Below, piece by piece: positions 27,122 through 37,084 of a DNA stretch of 64,000 nt (positions are counted from its first letter, which is position 1; the number at the start of each line of letters is the position of its first letter). This DNA is from Murimonas intestini (GTDB taxonomy: Bacteria > Bacillota > Clostridia > Lachnospirales > Lachnospiraceae), in contig QGGY01000013.1 of assembly GCA_003148945.1 (NCBI GenBank), positions 96,853-160,852 on the forward strand, in the 5' to 3' direction. Made by a program: the position numbers and the translations under genes. The notes under the pieces are model-generated. The model did not search any database. It was not told where the DNA came from and worked only from the letters and a program-made list of their open reading frames with translations.

Positions 27122-28117
27122 ATGTTTCCTGACAAAATCTATTATGAACCCGGCATTCTGGACTACACGCTGGGACAGCAGCTGAAAGAAAAATATAAAG
27201 AAAAGCCCTGGATTCCCATCCAGAGCCATAACAATATCGAGGAACTACGTTCTAACCCCAATTCCTCATTTCCAGCTATGAAGCAGCACCTCATCATCGG
27301 CACAAGGAAGACCCACCGCTATGTACCGAACCAGAAGGTCTCTGACTTTCTGGTCCCTTACACTTCTTCAGGCTGCACAGCCATGTGCCTGTACTGCTAC
27401 CTGGTTTGCAATTACAATAAATGCTCTTATCTGAGGCTCTTTGTGAACCGTGAAGAGATGCTGGATAAAATTATCAGAACCGCCGGTCGCTCCCACAAGG
27501 ATCTGACCTTTGAGATCGGCAGCAACAGTGACCTGGTACTTGAAAATACCATTACCGGAAATCTGGAGTGGACCATAACAAACTTTGCCCGTACCCAGAA
27601 GGGCCTTCTGACCTTCCCCACAAAATTTGATATGGTCGGGCCTCTGCTGCCGCTGGAGCACAAAGGCCGCGTTATCTTCAGGATGAGCGTCAATCCCCAG
27701 CCCATTATATCAAGCGCTGAGTTTGGCACTGCCAGCTTAAAAAGACGGATCCACGCCCTTAACCTGATGGCTGACGCAGGCTACCGCACTGGTATTCTGA
27801 TCGCTCCTATCATCCTGACAGACAATTACCAGGAACTTTACAGCACACTTCTGGATCAGCTCTCTGACGAACTGTCAGCAAAATCAAGGGAAAATTCCTT
27901 TCTGGAGCTCATCCTCATGACTTACAGCTTCGTTCACCGCAAAATAAATGAAGAAGCGTTTCCCGCCGCAGCCGACCTGTACGATGCCTCAAAAATGACA
28001 GGCCGGGGCATGGGGAAATACTGTTACCGGCCTGAAGTCCGCAGGGAGGCTGAAGAATGGTTCACAAACGCCATCCATGAAAAGCTGAAGGGAATGAAAA
28101 TCCTCTATATTTCATAA
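27122..28117 (+). CDS. splB: Spore photoproduct lyase (radical SAM)
   Basis: A 331-residue radical SAM enzyme that reverses the UV-made spore photoproduct (thyminyl-dihydrothymine) in DNA of germinating spores. The cluster motif is SSGCTAMCLYCY, with Cys85, Cys89 and Cys92, followed by CNYNKCSYLRLFVN, which is the family's conserved extension. The N-terminal YVPNQKVSDFLVPY block is also typical. GGGAGGTCTT precedes the ATG. It ends in a 6-nt convergent overlap with the EndoQ-UvrD gene, so two DNA-repair genes meet tail to tail. It supports a spore-forming host. Confidence 0.93.
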   Translation: MFPDKIYYEPGILDYTLGQQLKEKYKEKPWIPIQSHNNIEELRSNPNSSFPAMKQHLIIGTRKTHRYVPNQKVSDFLVPYTSSGCTAMCLYCYLVCNYNKCSYLRLFVNREEMLDKIIRTAGRSHKDLTFEIGSNSDLVLENTITGNLEWTITNFARTQKGLLTFPTKFDMVGPLLPLEHKGRVIFRMSVNPQPIISSAEFGTASLKRRIHALNLMADAGYRTGILIAPIILTDNYQELYSTLLDQLSDELSAKSRENSFLELILMTYSFVHRKINEEAFPAAADLYDASKMTGRGMGKYCYRPEVRREAEEWFTNAIHEKLKGMKILYIS

Positions 28118-31100
28118 TCCAGGTTCGAACAGATCAAACAGGCTCAGCTGTCCCATATCAGATTTTACCTTCTGCTGTTCTGCATCTTCTCTGACTGCAT
28201 ACTCCTCTGGAATATCAGCAAGAAATACAGAAGTCCCTTCCTGCGTGAGCAGGATCAGCTCTTCCTTCGCCCTTGTCATGCCCACGTAAAACAACCTGCG
28301 CTCTTCCTCCATGTCCGCAGGATGTTTTTCGTTTTCCAGCGGAATCGTGCCCTTCTTGACGCCGCACAGCAGAACGGCGGGAAATTCCAGCCCCTTGGAG
28401 CCGTGGAGAGTCATGAGTGTCACAGCATCAGAGTCGTAATGCCTTCCCTGGCAGCGCTTCAGATCTCCCTCCTGGGCAAAGGACAGATCCTCCAGAAATT
28501 CTCCCATATTCTTATAGAACACAGACATGCCGGCCAGCTTGCCAAGGGCCTTATCCTCTGAAAGATCCATATCTTCCATCCAGGCTTCCAGGATCTTCTG
28601 AGGCTTACCTTTCTTCAGCTGCAGACTGTATTTTTCTTCCATAGTGCTGTATATACTGTCAGATATCTCATTTTCCCCCAGTCCCCACATCAGTTTGAGG
28701 GCTGTTTTCTTTGCCAGTATGTCTCCCTTATCTGCGATCGACCTGAAGAAGCTCACAGTCCCCCTGACTGTCTTCTCACTCAGGAAATCATCCCTTCCCG
28801 CGACTACATAGGGTATCCCCTCTCTCTGAAGACATTTTTCCAGCAGTTCTGCCTGATGATGTGTCCTGTAGAGCAGCGCAATGTCTGAAAAGCTTCTTAC
28901 CTTTCCATCCCGCCTGTTCTCCTTTTCCATATGGCTCTGGGTATCCAGCATATCAATACCGCCTATCAGCCTGTTGATTTCCTTTGCAGCAAAAATAGCT
29001 TCTGAGAGGTCACTTTTGGCTTTAATGATCCTGACAGGATCTCCCCCGGTACAGAATGGCTCCAATACTCTCTCTTTGCCTGGATTTACAGAAATGACAG
29101 CCAAGGCGCTGTGTATGATCGGCGGAGCAGAACGGTAATTTTTCCTGAGACTGACCGACACTAAATTTTCATAATCCTCCGACAGCCTTTCAAAACATTT
29201 AGAATCTGATCCCCTGAACCCATAGATAGACTGGTCAGGATCTCCAATCACAAAAAGCTCTCTGCCTCCCCTGTTCCATTCCCTTATCAGCTCATACTGG
29301 ATAGGATTCACGTCCTGAAATTCGTCTACAAGCAGGTATGAAAATCCCCTGTGCTTTTTCTTGTCTTTTGCATTTTCCTTCATTATCCTTATCGTCTCTG
29401 TGAGCAGGTCATCAAAATCCAGGATATTCTGCTCCCTCAGCTTCCTTTGGTAGCAATTAAATGCGGCATCTATATCTGCCTCTGCCTGCGGATTATATTC
29501 CATCTTTTTTAATGATACAAGCCCCAGAAATTTCTTCGGAGTGAGCTTCAGCCCGCATTCCTTTATGGCCTCCTCAGCCAGTTCCAGAGCCTCCATCTCA
29601 TCTGCCAGCTTAAAATCCAGCCCCTGGTTTTTCAGGAATTCGCTGCATATAGAGTGGAAAGTACCGATATTCATCGCCCTTGACGCCCTCTTGCTGCCCA
29701 TGGCCTCATTCAGCCTGTCCTTCATTTCCTGGGAGGCCTTTTTTGTAAATGTCACTGCTGTTATTTCTGAAGGGCTTACTCCCCTCTCCTTCAGCAGGTA
29801 GAGCAGTCTTGTGATCAATGTCTTTGTCTTTCCAGTCCCCGGACCTGCAATTACAGCAACAGCGCTGGCAGCAGTCACAACTGCCGTCCTCTGCTCCTCA
29901 TTCAGGGGATCCAGAAGGCCGCATTCCACTCTGGCTCCTGCTGTCTGGGAAATCTCCTGTACCTCCGGCTCCGCTGCTTTCTCTGTCCGCCGCAGCCTGC
30001 GTTCTTCTTCCTCCTGTTCTCTTTTACATATATTGTCAGGGATCTTTTCTTCTGACGCAGCCGCCTCCTGCTGCATATCCGGGAAAAGAGAGAGCTGTCC
30101 CTCCAGCCCATCGATCTCAGTCTGCTTAAAAAGCCTGACTTTCCCATACTCGCCGTCAAAACCGGGAGACAGCAGAACCTTCCCCTCCCTCAGTCTTCGC
30201 ACACCCTCAGATACAAGATATCCTGATGCATGGCGGATATCCTCTATCGGAGCTTCCCGCAATATATAAAACTCCGGCCCCAGCTTGCGGAGTATCTCCA
30301 TATACTGCTGTGTGACCTTTACACTGGCAGACGGACGCCCTGTAGATGCCGCTATCACCTCCGGCAGCGGCACTATGCTCTCATAGGGCCTGGCGCCGTC
30401 AGGCACAAAACCTTCTGCCCTGTCCGAGAGCGCATCGATCCGGTGTGAGACGCCGATTGTAATCTTCCTGCCGCACACGGGGCATATTCCCCCATATGCT
30501 TCTGCCTCCTGCGGGCTCAGGCACAGATGGCATTTCCTGTGCCCGTCAAAATGGTATTTACCCTCCTCAGGAAAAAATTCAATAGTCCCGGCAAGCCCCA
30601 TTCCTTCCTGGACTGCCCTGTACAATCCCTCATAAGACAGCGGGATATCCAGCAGATTTGCCTCTCTTCCCAGCTTTGCGGGAGAATGGGCATCTGAATT
30701 GGACACAAGATTATATCCATCAAGTGCAGACAGCCTCCAGTTCATGGCAGGGTCTGAGGACAGCCCTGTCTCCATGGCATGTATATAAGGCGTCAGATCC
30801 TCAAAACACTCTTCCACAGTATCAAAACCCGAGAAAGCGCCAAAGAGGGAAAAATGAGGAGTCCAGATGTGGGCCGGTATAAAGATTACCCTGGGGCACA
30901 GCTCAAGCGTGATTTCCAGAAGATCCCGGCAGTCCAGCCCCAGTATGGGGCGGCCGTCCGAGTGGATATTCCCGATGGTCTCCAGCTTTTTTGACAGCTT
31001 CTGGGCATCCTCAAGGCCCGGCAGCAGTATCAGACTGTGCACCTTGCGGACTTTTCCGTTCTTTTTGTAAATCGAACTTATTTCTCCTGAAATTACAAAC

Positions 31101-31348
31101 CTGGGCTGCATACAGCTGCCTGCCAAATTATCTTCTATTCTGTATTCTTTTTTTAATGTGTAAAGGCCTTCCTCCGCCTCCTCCAGCTTTTCATTTAGTT
31201 CTTCTCTCCAGGCCGGATGCGTAAAATCACCCGTACCCAGGATATTTATTCCCTTTCTCCTGGCCCACAGATCAAGATGTTCCGGTGTGCATTCCCTGCT
31301 GGTGGCCCTGGAATAACTGGAATGGATATGTAAATCTGCTATGTACAT
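28112..31348 (-). CDS. Endonuclease Q-like PHP domain fused to UvrD helicase
   Basis: A 1078-residue two-part protein. Residues 1-270 are a PHP phosphoesterase domain (DLHIHSSYS, GTGDFTHPAW, FIPAHIWTPH, SNSDAHSP), followed by a CHLC...CPVC zinc module at about 274-300; this order matches endonuclease Q, which nicks DNA 5' of deaminated bases. A charged linker (about 410-480) leads to an SF1 helicase with NEEQRTAV, AGPGTGKT (near 503), LLVDEFQDVNPIQYEL, GDPDQSIYGFRG and TLHGSKGLEFPAV. The ATG at 31348 follows AGGTGTAAA. Expected role: find a deaminated base, nick and unwind in one enzyme. The family assignment of the N-terminus is by motif order; the fusion function is inferred. Confidence 0.85.
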   Translation of the reverse strand: MYIADLHIHSSYSRATSRECTPEHLDLWARRKGINILGTGDFTHPAWREELNEKLEEAEEGLYTLKKEYRIEDNLAGSCMQPRFVISGEISSIYKKNGKVRKVHSLILLPGLEDAQKLSKKLETIGNIHSDGRPILGLDCRDLLEITLELCPRVIFIPAHIWTPHFSLFGAFSGFDTVEECFEDLTPYIHAMETGLSSDPAMNWRLSALDGYNLVSNSDAHSPAKLGREANLLDIPLSYEGLYRAVQEGMGLAGTIEFFPEEGKYHFDGHRKCHLCLSPQEAEAYGGICPVCGRKITIGVSHRIDALSDRAEGFVPDGARPYESIVPLPEVIAASTGRPSASVKVTQQYMEILRKLGPEFYILREAPIEDIRHASGYLVSEGVRRLREGKVLLSPGFDGEYGKVRLFKQTEIDGLEGQLSLFPDMQQEAAASEEKIPDNICKREQEEEERRLRRTEKAAEPEVQEISQTAGARVECGLLDPLNEEQRTAVVTAASAVAVIAGPGTGKTKTLITRLLYLLKERGVSPSEITAVTFTKKASQEMKDRLNEAMGSKRASRAMNIGTFHSICSEFLKNQGLDFKLADEMEALELAEEAIKECGLKLTPKKFLGLVSLKKMEYNPQAEADIDAAFNCYQRKLREQNILDFDDLLTETIRIMKENAKDKKKHRGFSYLLVDEFQDVNPIQYELIREWNRGGRELFVIGDPDQSIYGFRGSDSKCFERLSEDYENLVSVSLRKNYRSAPPIIHSALAVISVNPGKERVLEPFCTGGDPVRIIKAKSDLSEAIFAAKEINRLIGGIDMLDTQSHMEKENRRDGKVRSFSDIALLYRTHHQAELLEKCLQREGIPYVVAGRDDFLSEKTVRGTVSFFRSIADKGDILAKKTALKLMWGLGENEISDSIYSTMEEKYSLQLKKGKPQKILEAWMEDMDLSEDKALGKLAGMSVFYKNMGEFLEDLSFAQEGDLKRCQGRHYDSDAVTLMTLHGSKGLEFPAVLLCGVKKGTIPLENEKHPADMEEERRLFYVGMTRAKEELILLTQEGTSVFLADIPEEYAVREDAEQQKVKSDMGQLSLFDLFEPGL

Positions 31349-31496
31349 TTTACACCTGCTCTCCTCTTTCTATTTTTTATATACTTAATGCCTCTTTCAT
31401 TTATTTTCCAGCTGTAGTAGAATGTATCAGGGAAGATGCTGTTTATGATTTAAGCAGAATCCCCTCAGAAAATTATTTAATGGGAGAGATCACATC

Positions 31497-32846
31497 ATGA
31501 GTAACACACAGAGCAAGACCTTAATGACAGAGGGAAGTATATGGAAAAAGATCATAGCCTTTGCCATACCGCTGTTTCTCGGCAACCTTTTTCAGCAGCT
31601 CTACAATACAGCCGATTCGCTGATAGTAGGAAACTTCCTTGGCAGCAATGCCCTGGCAGCCGTCAGTTCCTCGGGAAATCTTATCTTCCTCATGGTAGGT
31701 TTTTTTAACGGGATCGCCATGGGCGCCGGCGTAGTCATCGCCCGGTATTATGGCGCCAGAGATATTGACCGCGTGCAGAAGGCTTTGCATACCACTATTG
31801 CTTTTGGTATCACAGCCGGTATCCTTCTTACTGTCATAGGTGTTGTCATGGCTCCCATCATACTTGTGTGGATGGGAACACCGGAGGATGTTCTTCCTAA
31901 TTCTGTCGTCTATTTCAGGATATATTTCTGCGGCTCCATCGCCTTTGTCCTTTACAATATATTCGTGGGGATACTCCAGTCTGTGGGTGACAGCAGAAGG
32001 CCGCTCATGTATCTGATCATATCATCCGCAGTCAACGTGGTACTGGACCTTTTACTTGTAGCAGTATTCCGCTTTGGTGTAGGTGCTGCCGCCCTGGCTA
32101 CCATCATATCCCAGTTTGTGAGCGCTCTCCTCTGTTTCAGGCATCTGCTCAGGGCACCTGAAGACTACAGGGTATCTATTAAAAAGATACGTTTCCATAT
32201 CCCGCTGCTCCGCCAGATCATCTCAAATGGTCTTCCGGCAGGCATACAGAACTCTATCATTGCGTTTGCAAATGTGGTTGTCCAGTCAAATATCAACAGC
32301 TTTGGCAAAATGGCCGTGGCCGGCTGCGGAGCCTACTCTAAAATAGAGGGATTCGGATTTCTGCCGATCACCTGCTTTGCTCTGTCCCTGACTACCTTTG
32401 TCAGCCAGAACCTGGGAGCGAAACAGTATGAAAGGGCGAAAAAAGGGGCCCGCTTCGGTATCCTCTGTTCAATCATCATGGCAGAGCTGGTGGGCATTAT
32501 CATCAATGTATTTGCCCCTGCCCTGATCGCCGCATTTAATAATGACCCACAGGTGGTGGCCTTTGGAACAGCCCAGGCCCGTACAGTCACCCTGTTTTAC
32601 TTCCTGCTGGCCTTTTCCCACTGCATCGCAGGCATACTGCGCGGGGCCGGAAAATCCACGGTTCCCATGCTTGTCATGCTGTGCTGCTGGTGTGTGATCC
32701 GCGTTACATACATAACAGTCATCGTACACTTCATACCTGTAATCAACGTCATCTTCTGGGCATACCCATTGACATGGACCTTAAGTTCCATTGTCTTTCT
32801 GATCTATTTCCTGAAGGCTGACTGGGTACATGGCTTTGAGCATTGA
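31497..32846 (+). CDS. MATE family efflux transporter
   Basis: A 449-residue, twelve-segment membrane exporter. The N-terminal block IPLFLGNLFQQLYNTADSLI and the second-half repeat IISNGLPAGIQNSIIAFANV are characteristic of the MATE family, which exports drugs and other cationic compounds in exchange for sodium or protons. GGGAGAGATCACATC precedes the ATG. It is divergent from the helicase gene and convergent with the peroxiredoxin gene. Substrate unknown. Confidence 0.9.
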   Translation: MSNTQSKTLMTEGSIWKKIIAFAIPLFLGNLFQQLYNTADSLIVGNFLGSNALAAVSSSGNLIFLMVGFFNGIAMGAGVVIARYYGARDIDRVQKALHTTIAFGITAGILLTVIGVVMAPIILVWMGTPEDVLPNSVVYFRIYFCGSIAFVLYNIFVGILQSVGDSRRPLMYLIISSAVNVVLDLLLVAVFRFGVGAAALATIISQFVSALLCFRHLLRAPEDYRVSIKKIRFHIPLLRQIISNGLPAGIQNSIIAFANVVVQSNINSFGKMAVAGCGAYSKIEGFGFLPITCFALSLTTFVSQNLGAKQYERAKKGARFGILCSIIMAELVGIIINVFAPALIAAFNNDPQVVAFGTAQARTVTLFYFLLAFSHCIAGILRGAGKSTVPMLVMLCCWCVIRVTYITVIVHFIPVINVIFWAYPLTWTLSSIVFLIYFLKADWVHGFEH

Positions 32847-32874
32847 TCCCTTTGTTCAGAACAGGCCGGCGGCA

Positions 32875-33336
32875 TTATGCCCCGGCCATACTTTCAAGCA
32901 TCTGGCCCGCGTTCTCAGCCGGCTTCACCTTCGTGAATGCTTTCTCGATCATTCCATTTTCATCAATCAGATATGTGGTCCTCACCACACCCATTACCTT
33001 TTTACCATACATATTCTTCTCCTTCCACACATCATAGGCCTGTACAGCCTCCAGCTGCGTATCGGACAGGAGTATAAACGGAAGTCCGTATTTCTCTGCA
33101 AATTTCTTGTGGGATGCCACTGTATCCTTGCTTATCCCGATCACTACAGCATTCTTCTCCGTAAAATCAGGATAATGTTCTGCAAATGCGCAGGCCTGTT
33201 TTGTACATCCTGCTGTATTGTCCTTGCTGTAAAAATACAGCACCACTTTTTTGCCTCTGAAATCCTTTAAGGATACCTCACGGCCCTCCTGGTCCTGCAA
33301 TGTAAATTCCGGGGCCTTGTTCCCTGTCTCCAGCAT
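32875..33336 (-). CDS. bcp: Thiol peroxidase Bcp (peroxiredoxin)
   Basis: A 153-residue peroxiredoxin that reduces peroxides with thioredoxin in the cytoplasm. Family marks are LQDQEGREVSLKDFRGKKVV and DNTAGCTKQACAF, which carries the peroxidatic Cys and, five residues on, the resolving Cys of the Bcp/PrxQ group. The stop codon lies inside a GC-rich stem shared with the end of the MATE gene. A copy of the dispersed palindrome (33383-33407) is just upstream of the start. Confidence 0.92.
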   Translation of the reverse strand: MLETGNKAPEFTLQDQEGREVSLKDFRGKKVVLYFYSKDNTAGCTKQACAFAEHYPDFTEKNAVVIGISKDTVASHKKFAEKYGLPFILLSDTQLEAVQAYDVWKEKNMYGKKVMGVVRTTYLIDENGMIEKAFTKVKPAENAGQMLESMAGA

Positions 33337-33382
33337 ATCACTACCTCTTTTCTATTTTTATACTCTTGGATCATTTACCTGC

Positions 33383-33407
33383 GGTCTGTGCAGTAAATGC
33401 ACAGACC
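33383..33407. repeat. Dispersed palindromic repeat, copy 1
   Basis: GGTCTGTGCA (33383-33392) and TGCACAGACC (33398-33407) form a perfect 10-bp stem with a GTAAA loop. The block from about 33363 to 33421 is closely similar to copy 2 (about 60345-60405), including an upstream TTGGATCAT/TTGAATCAT and a downstream AAATAGT. It sits between the bcp start and the end of the diguanylate cyclase gene. Confidence 0.85.
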
Positions 33408-33417
33408 TGCCAAATAG

Positions 33418-34857
33418 TCACTTCTTTATACAATATCTGTTTTTTCCCTGTCTCTTTGCGCAGTAGAGTGCTTCATCCGCACGCTTTACTATCAGGTCGT
33501 AGTTCTTCTCTCCCATCCCCCGCAGAGCTATTCCCAAGCACACATGGATAAGCTTTGTCCCGCGGAAAGCTGCCAGTATATCTTCGGCGAGAGCCTCTAT
33601 CTCCTCCTGCGTCCTGGCACTGTTCACCCATACGCAGAACTCATCGCCCCCATATCTGCACACAATATCGTTGCGCTTTATGCAGCGCTTCAGGATCTCT
33701 CCTGCCTCTATCAGCACCCTGTCTCCTCTGTCATGACCATATGTGTCGTTGATCTTCTTGAAATCATCAATATCCATAAAGATACAGGCATAGTTCCCTT
33801 TCTCATACCCTTTGCGCAGCTTCTGCTCAACAAGCTTTCTGGCTGCCTCCCTTGTCAGGACACCTGTGAGGGCGTCCGTGCTCACCACCTGCATCTCCTT
33901 TCTGCGCTGCCCGACCACATAAACAGTCAGTACAGCTATTACAGCCAGCATAATGATCGTCCCTATCAGAGATGCCGCTGAGAGAAAACGTATTTCATCA
34001 ATCGTTGTCTCATAACTGTCTGTAACCACCAGTGACAATATGGTCCAGTCCTTTATATCAGCAGGCGCATAGTAGATCAGACGCATCTTATTGTTATTAT
34101 AATACACGGCATACCCGGAACGCCCCTCTTTCACATCCTCTTTCAGCTTTTCCAGGACTCCCTCTTCCTTATAATCCATCTTTGCCAGCATATCATACAC
34201 AGTATCGAAGCTTTCCATCCCGGGATAGGAGGCAGTAACTTCCCCGCTCTTGTCAAACACAAGATTAGCGCCTGACTCACTCATCTTCGAATCATTAATA
34301 TACTCACCAAGCTCCAGGGTTGTATATTCCAGACAGACTGCACCTATGATCTCGTCATTGCGGATGATCGGCACTGCCATAACCACACCGTCCTGATTGC
34401 CGAAATCATTTTTCAGGACCTGTGAGACGACACGCTCCCCCATCATTACACGCTGGTAATAATCCTTGCCTGATACATCAACTGTATTGCCGGCAGCAAA
34501 GTACAGGGTACCATTTGCATCAGCTATTCCAAACTGAAATTTCTCATTTTTATATCTGTCGATTATCTGTCTCCAGTTTTCATCTCCCGAACCATCAGGC
34601 ATATCACAGAATGCCGCAATAATATCAAGCCATTCTATTTTGGCCTTTATCCTGCCGCTTAAATAAGATTCTGCCCTCTCATTCTCTTTTTTCAGGTCGC
34701 TGTACGTCTGCTGCATGAGGCTTGACTGTACTTCATTATAATAATACATATTCAGCCAGATACAGCCTGCGATCATCAGTATGATCACCGCACAGACTGA
34801 TAATACCTTTTTGGAATAACGTCTCTTTGCAACAGTATTTCCCTCTGTCTTATCCAT
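33418..34857 (-). CDS. Membrane diguanylate cyclase with Cache sensor
   Basis: A 479-residue protein that would make cyclic di-GMP. A membrane segment near residues 19-38, an extracellular dCache-type sensor to about residue 285, a second segment, then a GGDEF domain with the intact CRYGGDEFCVWV site and the TDALTGVLTREA entry. The I-site RxxD is not obvious four residues before GGDEF (RCIKRND). The start at 34857 is preferred to a GTG 6 nt earlier. It follows the SulP gene by 7 nt and is probably co-transcribed with it. Confidence 0.88.
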   Translation of the reverse strand: MDKTEGNTVAKRRYSKKVLSVCAVIILMIAGCIWLNMYYYNEVQSSLMQQTYSDLKKENERAESYLSGRIKAKIEWLDIIAAFCDMPDGSGDENWRQIIDRYKNEKFQFGIADANGTLYFAAGNTVDVSGKDYYQRVMMGERVVSQVLKNDFGNQDGVVMAVPIIRNDEIIGAVCLEYTTLELGEYINDSKMSESGANLVFDKSGEVTASYPGMESFDTVYDMLAKMDYKEEGVLEKLKEDVKEGRSGYAVYYNNNKMRLIYYAPADIKDWTILSLVVTDSYETTIDEIRFLSAASLIGTIIMLAVIAVLTVYVVGQRRKEMQVVSTDALTGVLTREAARKLVEQKLRKGYEKGNYACIFMDIDDFKKINDTYGHDRGDRVLIEAGEILKRCIKRNDIVCRYGGDEFCVWVNSARTQEEIEALAEDILAAFRGTKLIHVCLGIALRGMGEKNYDLIVKRADEALYCAKRQGKNRYCIKK

Positions 34858-34864
34858 AAGCACC

Positions 34865-37018
34865 CTACACTCCCTTTATCCTGTCTTCCCACTCGTGCAG
34901 CCTTCTGGCAGCCTCAGGATTTTGTTTTTCCAGCCGCCTGTCCAGCTTTTCACGGCTCTTTTTCAGCTTTTTCAAAACTTCAGGGTTTTCTCTCTGCAGC
35001 TCTTCTACGATCCTTCTGCGGCGCTTTTCAATCAGCTGGAGCACTCTCTTTCTGTTCTCCTGCTCACTGAGGTTCTGCGGAAGTTCATCAAGATGAAGCT
35101 CAATCCTTCTCAGGATTTCATCCTCATCGATAGCTCCCAGGTTGTGCCAATACGGCATTTTTCTCTCTACGCCCTCTTCCGCCAGCCGTTCCACGTCCGG
35201 CATGTTCTGGATATGGTCCATGATATGGTGTACTCTCTTCTCAACCTGTCCAACTGTATCATCCCCAAATGCCCATGCGAATTCCTCCAGCGAATTCTCT
35301 TCCTCTGCCCTGAGCTGCCATACTCGCTCATATTCTTTATTTTCCATATTTTCAAGGGGGAAGGGCTTCTCTATGCCTGCATCATGCAGAGCTGACAGTA
35401 CTGTCCTTCTCACCATGCCCTCTTCTATGAGATGTCCTATTCCCAGCTTTCTCATCTCTTCATTTATCCTGGATGAGTGTTCCGTCAGATAAAACCTGAT
35501 CCCTCTCTCCTTCAAACTCTCAGAGAGCATTTCTATATGGTCGGCCGCTGTTATATCCATACTGTTCACAGAACCAGCGTCTACTATCACGCACTTTGTA
35601 TCTTCCTTTATACTATTTTCTATGTCATCCTGGAATATATTGATGTTGGCAAAAAAGAGGCTCTCGCTGAACCTGTAGATCACTGTATTCTCCACAGCAT
35701 GTGCATAATGATTCTTTTTCAGGTCATACAGGCCGTCCCTGCCCGGTATCATTCCTAAAAATGACCTGGGAGGGTTAGTTGCCTTTATGATCACAGCCAC
35801 AAATGACAGCATGATTCCAATAATAACTCCATATATAGTCCCCAGGCACAGAACTCCCATACATGCCGCTATAAAAATATAAAATTCCTTCCTGCTCACT
35901 TTGAAGAGACGCTTAGCCAGCCCGGCCTCCACCACATTCATAAGTGCTGATATCACAATAGCCGCAAGGACAGGTACCGGAAGAAATCTGATAAAGCCTG
36001 TAGCCGAGACAAGAACTGCCGCCATGGTCACCCCGGCTGCCAGAGAAACTGCCTGTGTCTTTCCTCCATACTGTTCGCTCATAGACGTCCTGGAGATACT
36101 GCCGTTAACAGGACAGCACCCCACAGCCGCCGCTGCCAGATTGCCCGCCGCACAGGCCAGGATCTCCCGGTTGTCATCAACCTTATATCCATTCTTAAAT
36201 GCAAAATTATTTTCTGAGAGAAGTGTCTCCGCCATTATAACCACAGCCACCATAAGGCCTCTCCCGGCTGCATGGGTCAGATCCACGCTCCCTATATCCG
36301 GAATAAACAAGCCGGGCATTCCCGGCTCTACCGCAGAGAGCAGAACTACACCGTATTCATTTACGTGGAACAGAACTGCCGCCGCCACCCCTACGGCCAT
36401 CATCACGATCGCCATGGGAAACCTTGGCGCAAACTTCTTAGCCAGGCGTATCAGTATAAGTGCTCCGCTGCCCAGGAGTACAGAGATCCAGTTTATATTT
36501 CCGCATGCCCTTCCGATATCCCCCAAAAGCTCCAGAAGCTCGCCGCTCCCTGATCCGCTGCCCAGGATCTTTGGTATCTGCATAAGAATGATAGTCAGGG
36601 CGATCCCGCTGATAAATCCTCCCATGACCGGGGTTGAAATAAAATTCACCATCTTCCCCGCCTTCAAAAAATAAAAAAGCAGAAGCCAGAGTCCTGCAAA
36701 TAATGCAATCATAGGAACATACTGAAGAGCCTGTGAGGACCCTGCAGGAATGCCCAGCGTAGCCAGGGCGCCTCCCACGATGGCTGCCGGAGCCGCATCA
36801 ACCCCCAGAATAAACTGGGGCGAAGTGGAGAGCATTGCAAAAAGCAGAATGGGAAAGACTGAGCCATACAGCCCATATACTGCCGGGAGACCCGAAACCT
36901 CCGCATACCCCATGGCTATGGGAATTGAGACAGCAGCAATTATAATACCCGTAAAAATATCCCTGAGCAGATATTCCTTTTTATAGTTTCTAAGAGTGGG
37001 AAAAAGTCTAATTTTCAT
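34865..37018 (-). CDS. SulP family anion transporter with STAS domain and long C-terminal tail
   Basis: A 717-residue membrane protein. The SulP core (about residues 15-430) shows AVSIPIAMGYAEVSGLPAVY, VNGSISRTSMSEQYGGKTQ and regular membrane segments; a STAS domain follows at about 440-550 (TKCVIVDAGSVNSMDITAAD). Unusually, about 140 more residues rich in Glu, Arg and Lys extend to the end and look helical or coiled (for example REKLDRRLEKQNPEAARRLH). SulP proteins take up sulfate, bicarbonate or dicarboxylates; the ion is unknown. Its gene follows pcp by 66 nt and precedes the cyclase gene by 7 nt. Confidence 0.87.
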   Translation of the reverse strand: MKIRLFPTLRNYKKEYLLRDIFTGIIIAAVSIPIAMGYAEVSGLPAVYGLYGSVFPILLFAMLSTSPQFILGVDAAPAAIVGGALATLGIPAGSSQALQYVPMIALFAGLWLLLFYFLKAGKMVNFISTPVMGGFISGIALTIILMQIPKILGSGSGSGELLELLGDIGRACGNINWISVLLGSGALILIRLAKKFAPRFPMAIVMMAVGVAAAVLFHVNEYGVVLLSAVEPGMPGLFIPDIGSVDLTHAAGRGLMVAVVIMAETLLSENNFAFKNGYKVDDNREILACAAGNLAAAAVGCCPVNGSISRTSMSEQYGGKTQAVSLAAGVTMAAVLVSATGFIRFLPVPVLAAIVISALMNVVEAGLAKRLFKVSRKEFYIFIAACMGVLCLGTIYGVIIGIMLSFVAVIIKATNPPRSFLGMIPGRDGLYDLKKNHYAHAVENTVIYRFSESLFFANINIFQDDIENSIKEDTKCVIVDAGSVNSMDITAADHIEMLSESLKERGIRFYLTEHSSRINEEMRKLGIGHLIEEGMVRRTVLSALHDAGIEKPFPLENMENKEYERVWQLRAEEENSLEEFAWAFGDDTVGQVEKRVHHIMDHIQNMPDVERLAEEGVERKMPYWHNLGAIDEDEILRRIELHLDELPQNLSEQENRKRVLQLIEKRRRRIVEELQRENPEVLKKLKKSREKLDRRLEKQNPEAARRLHEWEDRIKGV

Positions 37019-37084
37019 AAATACAGGAATCTCCCTGAATACTCCTTCTATCTTCAGAGCTTCATGCGGAGCCTTTCGTCACCT

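Noticed and set aside
32846..32890. GC-rich stem at the convergent ends of the MATE and bcp genes as a terminator
   Set aside because: GGCCGG/CCGGCC pairs well but has no T-run on either strand; left out as a separate feature.
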